A stretch of 56,201 bases of DNA from Longimicrobium sp. (lineage in GTDB: Bacteria; Gemmatimonadota; Gemmatimonadetes; Longimicrobiales; Longimicrobiaceae). Each line of letters starts with the position of its first letter. Position 1 is the stretch's first letter. This document shows, one piece after another, positions 1 to 6,011 of the stretch. Where the stretch lies: contig DASUYB010000040.1 in NCBI GenBank assembly GCA_036377595.1, positions 1 through 56,201 on the forward strand. Direction: 5' to 3'. Below the pieces are notes generated by a model. It was not told the DNA's origin. It made no database searches and worked only from the letters and a program-made list of their open reading frames with translations. The translations under genes and the position numbers were made by a program.

Positions 1-139
1 GGTTATCCCCCATGCATGGGCAGGTTGCTCACGTGTTACGCACCCGTTCGCCACTGACGTCCGAAGACGCCCGTTCGACTTGCATGTGTTAAGCGCGCCG
101 CCAGCGTTCGTCCTGAGCCAGGATCAAACTCTCCATTAG
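1..139 (-). rRNA. rrs: 16S ribosomal RNA, 5' end (partial)
   Basis: Read on the minus strand, this is the start of a small-subunit rRNA. It contains AGAGTTTGATCCTGGCTCAG, then the conserved GACGAACGCTGGCGGCG and AACACATGCAAGTCGAACG blocks, and GTAACACGTGAGCAACCTGCC before it leaves the window. The mature 5' end is placed about seven bases before AGAGTTTGATC, by analogy with E. coli numbering. Only about 139 bases are present, so the rest of the rRNA operon lies to the left. The end is estimated to within a few bases. Confidence 0.97.
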
Positions 140-411
140 AGTTCAAACAGCTCCTTGGAACAAACGTTGTTACGCTTGTTCGGAATTCGTGTTGACAGTT
201 CCCCGTTTCTCGGCACGCGGAGGACACGATGCCTCCTGGCCCGGCTCGAAAGCCGGCCTGTGCCACGGGGACGCCCTGTTCAAGCACTCCCCAACACCCT
301 GATTGTCAAACTTCCGCGGACCCTTGATCCGCTTCATGGCGTCCGACCGGTTTCACCCGGCGCGTCGCGTCTGTCCTGCTTTCCTTCGCCCGCCGTTTCA
401 GCGAGCCCTTC

Positions 412-440
412 AATCTAACCCCGCTCCGCCCGTCCGTCAA
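412..440 (-). promoter_or_regulatory. rRNA promoter P4
   Basis: On the minus strand TTGACG (435-440) is followed after 17 bases by TAGATT (412-417). It is the nearest clearly formed promoter to the 16S gene. Confidence 0.65.
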
Positions 441-500
441 CCCCTCGGCTTCATCCGTTTTTCGAACTTCTGCCGTGGCGTGCCGTCGGTTAACTCTCTC

Positions 501-529
501 AAGTTAAACCACTTAGGCGCTTCGGTCAA
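501..529 (-). promoter_or_regulatory. rRNA promoter P3
   Basis: On the minus strand TTGACC (524-529) is followed after 17 bases by TAACTT (501-506). The spacing matches P1 and P2, which supports a real array. Confidence 0.65.
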
Positions 530-592
530 GAGGCGGTTCCGGATGTTTTCTCCGCTCCGCCAAGACCGACTCCGTTCGGGCGACAGCCTTAA

Positions 593-621
593 AGGATATC
601 AGCCCTGAACCCCGGCGTCAA
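593..621 (-). promoter_or_regulatory. rRNA promoter P2
   Basis: On the minus strand TTGACG (616-621) is followed after 17 bases by TATCCT (593-598). It lies 74 bases downstream of P1 and points the same way. Confidence 0.75.
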
Positions 622-666
622 CCCCGTGCCGGACTCTCCATCGCCCTCGTTTTCGCAGGGGTTCCG

Positions 667-695
667 AAGATAAACCGATGCGCCCGCCGAGTCAA
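667..695 (-). promoter_or_regulatory. rRNA promoter P1
   Basis: On the minus strand TTGACT (690-695) is followed after exactly 17 bases by TATCTT (667-672). This is the most upstream member of the array and lies 65 bases downstream of the end of the ROK gene. Confidence 0.75.
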
Positions 696-759
696 CGGGG
701 GAAGGCTACGTAAATCGATGTGGGGATTTCTTCTTCGTACGGCTGACGTCTTATATGGA

Positions 760-1986
760 TCAGCCGATGTTGGGGGCGGCGAAGACGGGGGCGACCACGA
801 GGGCCGCGGCGCCGCGGAGGCGGGTCTGGGGGTCGTGCGGCTCGGGGATGACCGGGGTGGACGCGGCGCCCTGCGTGAGCGTGCGCTCGGCCATGGCCTG
901 CAGCACCTGCGTGCGGATCAGGTCCCACCCCGCGGCGATCTCGCCGCCGACGATGATGCGCGCGGGGTTGAGCGAGTTGACGATGGCCGCCAGCCCCAGC
1001 CCCACGTAGCGCCCCGTGGCCTCGAGCGCGGCACGGGCGGCCGCGTCCCCCGCACGCGCGCGGGCCACGACGTCGGCCACGGTGAGGCGCGTCTCGCGGA
1101 CCTGGGCGTAGCTCTCGCGGGTGGTGAGGTCGCGGCCCAGGTAGCGGGCCACGACGGCGGCGTTGGAGGTGTAGGCCTCCCAGCAGCCGCGCGAGCCGCA
1201 GGGGCACGCGGGCCCGTCGAGCGAGAGGGGGATGTGGCCGAACTCGCCGGCGGCGTCGCGGTGGCCGCGGACCACGCGCCCGCCGATGACCAGCCCCGCG
1301 CCCACGCCGTCGGAGAAGGTGACGTAGGCGAAGCTGTCGCTCTCGCCGCCGCTGGTGGTGCCCTGCCCCATCCACATCTGCGCCAGCGCGCAGGCCACGG
1401 CGTCGCGCTCGATGTGCACGGGAACGCCGACGGCTTCCTCCAGCGCGCCGCGCAGGTCCACGTCGCGCCAGCCCAGCGTCGGCGCGTTCACCAGCTTGCC
1501 GGTGGCGCCGTCCACCATCCCCGGCACCACCAGGCCGATCCCCTGGCACGAGCCGTCGGCCGCGTGCGTGCCCAGGAGACGGCGGACGCGGGCGGCGAGG
1601 GCGCCGACCAGCTCCTGGGGCGTTCCCGGCGTGGCCAGGAGCTCGGTGGCCAGCGGGCGGCCGCTGAAGTCGGAGAGCATCAGCTGCGTCTCCGACAGCC
1701 GCACGTCGACGGCCACGGCCAGCCGGTCGTGCGCCCGCACGTGGAGGAGGGTCGGCTTGCGGCCGCGGGGGGACGCACCTGTGGCCCCTTCCACCAGCAG
1801 CCCCTGCTCGATCAGCTCGTTGACCAGCGGCGTAACGATCCCCCGCGCCACCTCCATGCGCCGCGCCAGGTCGGCCCGCGAGATCGGCTGGTACTCGCGC
1901 ACCAGGTTGAGGACGATCTGGCGGTTGATCTCCTTGGTGGTCGTGCGCGTGGCACGCTGGAAGTTGCGGGGATCGATCTTTCGCAC
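760..1986 (-). CDS. ROK-family transcriptional regulator (ROK1)
   Basis: A 408-residue sugar-responsive repressor of the NagC/XylR type. An N-terminal winged helix-turn-helix (about residues 20-66, with PISRADLARRMEVARGIV) precedes a ROK sugar-kinase fold. The zinc-site signature CPCGSRGCWE is at 261-270, just after GEFGH at 247-251. The DxGGTK ATP motif is replaced by DVRLSETQL, as in regulators rather than kinases, although the Asp of the catalytic loop survives (IERDAV, about 192-197). The first 66 residues closely resemble the second ROK protein at 15834-17051, so both may read the same operator. It lies divergent from the glucokinase gene. The ligand is unknown; a glucose-type sugar is inferred from context. 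Confidence 0.9.
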   Translation of the reverse strand: MRKIDPRNFQRATRTTTKEINRQIVLNLVREYQPISRADLARRMEVARGIVTPLVNELIEQGLLVEGATGASPRGRKPTLLHVRAHDRLAVAVDVRLSETQLMLSDFSGRPLATELLATPGTPQELVGALAARVRRLLGTHAADGSCQGIGLVVPGMVDGATGKLVNAPTLGWRDVDLRGALEEAVGVPVHIERDAVACALAQMWMGQGTTSGGESDSFAYVTFSDGVGAGLVIGGRVVRGHRDAAGEFGHIPLSLDGPACPCGSRGCWEAYTSNAAVVARYLGRDLTTRESYAQVRETRLTVADVVARARAGDAAARAALEATGRYVGLGLAAIVNSLNPARIIVGGEIAAGWDLIRTQVLQAMAERTLTQGAASTPVIPEPHDPQTRLRGAAALVVAPVFAAPNIG

Positions 1987-2178
1987 GGACCAGTCAAATC
2001 GGGGGATCGCGCCGGGATCGGGCGCCGTTCGGCGGCTGCGGACGGGATTTTGTACGTTCGCCGTCCAAAATCGTTTCGGCGCGCCGGGACCGGAAGATGC
2101 TCTTCCATAGGCGCCCGACGCAAGGTCGCAGAACGTCCGTACGACCGTCCGAAGTCGGTGTCACAGCACAAGAAAGGG

Positions 2179-2207
2179 TTGCGTCGCCGCGTCTGCGGGC
2201 TTATTCT
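2179..2207 (+). promoter_or_regulatory. glucokinase operon promoter
   Basis: TTGCGT (2179-2184) and TATTCT (2202-2207) are separated by 17 bases. Transcription would begin near 2214, immediately before the inverted repeat at 2216-2236, the ideal place for a repressor to block it. Confidence 0.6.
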
Positions 2208-2215
2208 GCCCCATC

Positions 2216-2236
2216 TTTGTCAAGAAAGCTGACAAA
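2216..2236. promoter_or_regulatory. ROK-type operator, perfect inverted repeat
   Basis: TTTGTCA (2216-2222), seven bases, then TGACAAA (2230-2236). The same 7-7-7 architecture recurs twice in the susC leader (33973-33993, 34062-34082). It sits at the predicted transcription start of the glucokinase/transport cluster, in the gap divergent from ROK1. Assignment to ROK1 or ROK2 is inferred. Confidence 0.65.
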
Positions 2237-2316
2237 ATGCCGGCGCCGCGCTTCTCCGACGGATTCGGGGTGCCGCCCGCCGCCCGCCTGGCTCACCCCG
2301 AACGGCGCCGCGACCC

Positions 2317-3387
2317 TTGCTGCAACCCCCGCACCGCGAGATTCCCGACGCCGGCGCCGCCCGACCCACGAGCCCGTGGAGCGCGTCGTCCGACGACGGG
2401 CTGCTGCTGGCCGGCGACGTGGGCGGGACGAAGACGGTGCTGGCGCTGGTGCGCGAGGGCGACGGATCCGCGGAAGTGGTGGCGGAGGCCGTCTTCCCCA
2501 GCCGCGAATACGCGTCGCTCGAGGCCGTGGTCGCCTCGTTCCGCGCCACGCACCCCGCGCCCGTGGGCCGCGCCGCGTTCAGCGTGGCGGGGCCGGTGAT
2601 CGCCGGGCACGCGCACATCACCAACCTTCCCTGGCGGCTGGACGAGCCGCAGCTGGCCGACGCCATCGGCGTAGACCGCGCGCTGCTGGTGAACGACCTG
2701 CAGGCCACGGCGTGCGCCATCCCCTTCCTGCGCCCCGACCAGCTCACGCAACTGCTGGGGGGAGATGGAGATCCCACCGGCCCCCGCGCGGTGATCGCCG
2801 TGGGGACGGGGCTGGGCGAAGCGCTGCTGGTGCACGGGCCCGACGGCTTCACCGCGCTGGCCAGCGAGGGCGGGCACACCGACTTCGCGCCGCGCGGGGC
2901 GCTGCAGCGGCGGCTGCTCGCGCATCTCCAGCGCACGTACGTCCACGTGAGCTACGAGCGCGTGTGCTCGGGCGTGGGGATCGCCAATCTGTACCGCTTC
3001 CTCGCGGAGCGCGCGGACGAGCCGCCGCCGGTGTGGCTGGCGGCGCGCCTGGCCGTCGGCGGCGACATCACCCCCGCGCTGGTGGAGGCGGGGATGGGCG
3101 GCGAGCGCGGCGACGCCACCTGCCGGCGCGCGCTGCGGCTGCTGGCGGCCATCCTGGGCGCGGAAGCCGGGAACGCGGCGCTGCGCGGCCTGGCGACCGG
3201 CGGCGTCTACCTGGGCGGCGGCATCCCCCCGCGCATCCTGCCGGTGCTGCGCGGGCGCGCCTTCCGCGAGGGGTTCCTGGAGAAGGGACCGATGTCGCGG
3301 CTGATGGCCACCATCCCCGTGCACGTGATCCTGGAGCCGCGGGCGGCGCTGCTGGGCGCGGCAAGGTACGGGATGGCGATGGTCTGA
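2317..3387 (+). CDS. glk: glucokinase (Glk family)
   Basis: Phosphorylates glucose with ATP in the cytoplasm, feeding sugar from the neighbouring symporter into glycolysis. The phosphate motif GDVGGTKT lies about 33 residues in. AFSVAGPV, LVNDLQATA (catalytic Asp) and VGTGLGEA with SEGGHTDFAPRG follow in the order of the bacterial Glk family (PF02685), rather than ROK glucokinases. The C-terminal GGVYLGGGI block is intact. The start is uncertain: the frame opens at a TTG at 2317 and offers no ATG or GTG before the phosphate motif, and the ATG at 2237 is out of frame. A promoter and operator lie just upstream, so this is probably the first gene of the plus-strand sugar cluster. Confidence 0.9.
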   Translation: MLQPPHREIPDAGAARPTSPWSASSDDGLLLAGDVGGTKTVLALVREGDGSAEVVAEAVFPSREYASLEAVVASFRATHPAPVGRAAFSVAGPVIAGHAHITNLPWRLDEPQLADAIGVDRALLVNDLQATACAIPFLRPDQLTQLLGGDGDPTGPRAVIAVGTGLGEALLVHGPDGFTALASEGGHTDFAPRGALQRRLLAHLQRTYVHVSYERVCSGVGIANLYRFLAERADEPPPVWLAARLAVGGDITPALVEAGMGGERGDATCRRALRLLAAILGAEAGNAALRGLATGGVYLGGGIPPRILPVLRGRAFREGFLEKGPMSRLMATIPVHVILEPRAALLGAARYGMAMV

Positions 3388-3395
3388 ACGGAAAA

Positions 3396-3558
3396 GTCCT
3401 AAGTCCCAAGTCCTAAGTCCCAAGTGCTGAGTTGCTGAGTGCGAGGGTTCGCCGACGGTGTGAGTGTTCTGCTGGCGTGCGGACGCGGCGATAGATCCTT
3501 CGGCCTGCGGGCATCGTCCTCGACGAGCCGACGGTGTGACCGGCCTCAGGATGACGTC
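3396..3558. repeat. CCTAAGTCC short repeats and a fragment of the TGTCATCCTGAGG element
   Basis: Just after glk, AAGTCCTAAGTCCCAAG is repeated with variation (3396-3440). At 3493-3555 lies only the right half of the dispersed inverted-repeat element: AGATCCTTC (3493-3501) then CCTCAGGATGAC (3544-3555). Nothing coding is apparent between glk and the symporter. Confidence 0.6.
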
Positions 3559-3671
3559 TTTCGTCGCAAGGACGTCCGTCTTCTCTTGCCTGACGAATCG
3601 CAGGATTCAAGACTCAGAAGCCCATCCGGCGCGCGGCCGGATCTTCCCTCCCCCGAACCCACGACGGATCC

Positions 3672-5387
3672 GTGACGTCCATCCAACTGCACGCCATCGA
3701 CTACGTCATCCTGGCGCTCTACTTCGTGTTCGTGGTGGGGATCGGGGTGGCGCTCAGGCGGTACATGCGCTCGTCCACGGACTTCTTTCTCTCCGGCCGC
3801 TCCATCCCCGCGTGGGTGGCCGGGCTCGCCTTCCTGTCGGCCAACCTGGGCGCGCAGGAGGTGATCGGGATGGCGGCGTCGGGGGCCAAGTACGGGATCG
3901 CCACCAGCCACTTCTACTGGGTGGGCGCCATCCCCGCGATGGTGTTCGTGGGCGTGTTCATGATGCCGTTCTACTACGGCTCGCGCGCCCGCTCCGTCCC
4001 CGAGTACCTCAAGCTGCGCTTCGACGAGAAGACGCGCGGGCTGAACGCCCTCTCCTTCGCCACCATGACGGTGTTCTCGTCCGGCATCTCCATGTACGCC
4101 ATGGGGTTGCTGCTGGGGACGCTGCTGGGGTGGGACTTCAGCGTCAGCGTGCTCGTCTCCGCCGTCATCGTCCTCCTCTACATCTTCCTGGGCGGGCTGA
4201 CGAGCGCCATCTACAACGAGGTGCTGCAGTTCTTCCTGATCGTCGCCGGCTTCGTCCCCCTCGTCTTCCTCGGCCTGCAGGACGTGGGCGGATGGAGCGG
4301 GCTGACGTCGCGGCTGGCGGTGACGGCGCAGCAGGCCGGGTTCGCGCCAGGCGCGTACACCGAGAGCTGGCAGCACATGGGAAGCGCCTCGGCCAACCCC
4401 ATGGGCGTGGAGTGGTTCGGGCTGGTGATGGGGCTCGGCTTCGTCCTCTCCTTCGGCTACTGGACGACCGACTTCCTCGTGGTCCAGCGCGCGATGGCGG
4501 CGGACTCGATGTCGGCCGCGCGGCGGACGCCGCTGATCGCCGCGTTCCCCAAGATGCTCTTCCCCGCGCTGGTGATCCTGCCGGGGATGATCGCCATCGC
4601 GCTGACCACGCAGGCGGGGACGAGCGGCTTCGCGCTGCCGGCCAAGCCCGACGGCTCGCTCAACTACGACCTCTCCATCCCCCTGATGCTGGGGCACTAC
4701 TTCCCGCCGGGGATGCTGGGGCTGGGGCTGACCGCGCTGATGGCGTCGTTCATGAGCGGGATGGCGGGGAACGTGACCGCATTCAACACGGTGTGGACGT
4801 ACGACATCTACCAGGCGTACATCAAGAAGGGCGCGAGCGACGCGCACTACCTGTGGATGGGGCGGATGGCGACGGTGTTCGGCATCGCCCTGTCGGTGGC
4901 CACGGCGTACGCGACGACGCACTTCAACAACATCATGGACATGCTGCAGCTGGTGTTCGCGTTCGTGAACGCCCCGCTGTTCGCCACTTTCCTGCTGGGG
5001 ATGTTCTGGCGGCGCACCACGGGCCACGGCGCGTTCACCGGGCTGCTGTCGGGGACGCTGGCCGCGGCGGTGCACCACGGGCTGACGCTCCCCGCGGGCT
5101 CGCATGCGGGGATCAAGGGGGGATGGCTGGGGACGGTGGTGAACACCTATCCCAGCGAGATGGCGCAGAACTTCTGGACGGCCATCTGGGCGTGGAGCAC
5201 CTGCTTCGTGGTGACGATCCTGGTGAGCCTGGTGACGAAGCCGCGGCCCGACGAGGAGCTGCGCGGCCTGGTGTACTCGCTGACCGACAAGCCGAAGGAC
5301 GAAGGCGAGCCGTGGTACCGCCGCCCCGCACCGCTGGCGATCCTGGTGCTGGCGATGACGCTGGTGCTGAACCTGATCTTCTTCTGA
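3672..5387 (+). CDS. SSS-family sodium/solute symporter (sugar type)
   Basis: A 571-residue inner-membrane symporter of the solute:sodium symporter family (SglT-like). It starts at a GTG with MTSIQLHAIDYVILALYF and has about 13-14 hydrophobic segments across its length. Family features include DFFLSGRSIPAWVAG near the N-terminus, the ANLGAQEVIGMA segment, RSVPEYLKLRFD and TDFLVVQRAMAA. It probably imports glucose or a related monosaccharide with Na+; the substrate is inferred from the adjacent glucokinase. The C-terminus ends in a last transmembrane helix (LAILVLAMTLVLNLIFF). It is followed by a small membrane protein gene and lies in the same direction as glk. Confidence 0.92.
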   Translation: MTSIQLHAIDYVILALYFVFVVGIGVALRRYMRSSTDFFLSGRSIPAWVAGLAFLSANLGAQEVIGMAASGAKYGIATSHFYWVGAIPAMVFVGVFMMPFYYGSRARSVPEYLKLRFDEKTRGLNALSFATMTVFSSGISMYAMGLLLGTLLGWDFSVSVLVSAVIVLLYIFLGGLTSAIYNEVLQFFLIVAGFVPLVFLGLQDVGGWSGLTSRLAVTAQQAGFAPGAYTESWQHMGSASANPMGVEWFGLVMGLGFVLSFGYWTTDFLVVQRAMAADSMSAARRTPLIAAFPKMLFPALVILPGMIAIALTTQAGTSGFALPAKPDGSLNYDLSIPLMLGHYFPPGMLGLGLTALMASFMSGMAGNVTAFNTVWTYDIYQAYIKKGASDAHYLWMGRMATVFGIALSVATAYATTHFNNIMDMLQLVFAFVNAPLFATFLLGMFWRRTTGHGAFTGLLSGTLAAAVHHGLTLPAGSHAGIKGGWLGTVVNTYPSEMAQNFWTAIWAWSTCFVVTILVSLVTKPRPDEELRGLVYSLTDKPKDEGEPWYRRPAPLAILVLAMTLVLNLIFF

Positions 5388-5401
5388 ACCGACAGTCCTA
5401 A

Positions 5402-5458
5402 GTCCCAAGTCCTGAGTCCCAAGTGGCTCATTTACTCAGGACTCAGGACTCAGGACTT
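5402..5458. repeat. AGTCCTGAGT repeat hairpin
   Basis: AGTCCTGAGT and its complement ACTCAGGACT flank a short loop, then GGACTCAGGACT repeats again. The words belong to the same family as those at 3396-3440. It could fold as a hairpin between the symporter and the next gene, but no U-tract follows. Confidence 0.5.
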
Positions 5459-5480
5459 CATCCCCGACGCGAACGCGACC

Positions 5481-5774
5481 ATGAACCTCGACATCCGGCT
5501 GCCGATCGGCGGGCTGTTCGCCCTGCTGGGGCTGATCCTGACGGGCTACGGCCTGCTCTCCGACAAGGCCGTGTACCAGCGCTCGCTGGGCCACGACATC
5601 AACCTCTCGTGGGGACTGGTCGTGCTGGCGTTCGGCGTGCTCTTCCTCTTCCTCGGCCGCAAGGGCACCAGCGGCGTGAAGCCCGCGGAGGCGGAGCCCG
5701 CCGGCCGCGCGACCGAGGCGCGGGAGCACGCGGAAGGCCTCGAGCACGAGGACAGGCGCCCGCGCGGCCACTGA
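5481..5774 (+). CDS. small two-helix membrane protein of unknown function
   Basis: A 97-residue protein with two predicted membrane helices (about residues 8-27, IGGLFALLGLILTGYGLL, and 43-60, SWGLVVLAFGVLFLFLG). A charged, Glu/Arg/His-rich cytoplasmic tail follows. It lies 93 bases after the symporter on the same strand and may be a partner or stability factor for it; that is inference from position only. I do not recognise a named family. Confidence 0.7.
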   Translation: MNLDIRLPIGGLFALLGLILTGYGLLSDKAVYQRSLGHDINLSWGLVVLAFGVLFLFLGRKGTSGVKPAEAEPAGRATEAREHAEGLEHEDRRPRGH

Positions 5775-5800
5775 CAGCACGGTTGCGTTTTCGGGAAAAT

Positions 5801-5982
5801 TGTCATTCCGAAGGCGCCGCCGCTCACAACCCGCGTCCACACGAAACCTAGGCGGCGCCTGAGGAATCTATGGCCTGCGCCCGCGCCGACCGCCGACGCT
5901 CGCGCGGATGCAGGCCACAGATTCCTCAGGCGCACGAGTTTGGCTCGGGAAGACAGGACGGCGCAGCGCCTTCGGAATGACA
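5801..5982. repeat. dispersed inverted-repeat element, copy A
   Basis: The ends are a perfect 17-base inverted repeat: TGTCATTCCGAAGGCGC (5801-5817) and GCGCCTTCGGAATGACA (5966-5982). Nested inside is a second pair, GCGCCTGAGGAATCT (from 5855) matching AGATTCCTCAGGCGC (to 5933), with matching TGGCCTGC/GCAGGCCA flanks. Related elements lie at 17377-17564 and 23416-23605. Confidence 0.8.
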
Positions 5983-6011
5983 GATCTCCTGGCTTTCACT
6001 TCGAATCCAGC

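Larger units (their letters stand above)
140..759 (-). promoter_or_regulatory. rRNA operon upstream and leader region with a promoter array
   Basis: This non-coding stretch lies between the ROK gene and the 16S start. It holds four well-formed TTGACN-N17-TANNNT promoters on the minus strand, listed separately. A fifth perfect -35 (TTGACA, minus strand, 304-309) has only a weak -10 after it. A boxA-like GCTGTTTGAAC lies just before the 16S 5' end (about 142-152) and could serve antitermination; that is tentative. Small ORFs here are not convincing. Confidence 0.75.

Noticed and set aside
281-309. Fifth rRNA promoter with TTGACA
   Set aside because: The -35 is perfect, but the best element at 17 bases is TGCTTG, which matches the -10 consensus poorly; it is mentioned but not listed as a promoter.
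718-2232. Long plus-strand ORF over ROK1, and similar long ORFs opposite most large genes
   Set aside because: In very GC-rich DNA the opposite strand of a real gene stays open. These translations are Arg/Ala/Pro/Gly-rich with no family features, while the other strand has clear domains.
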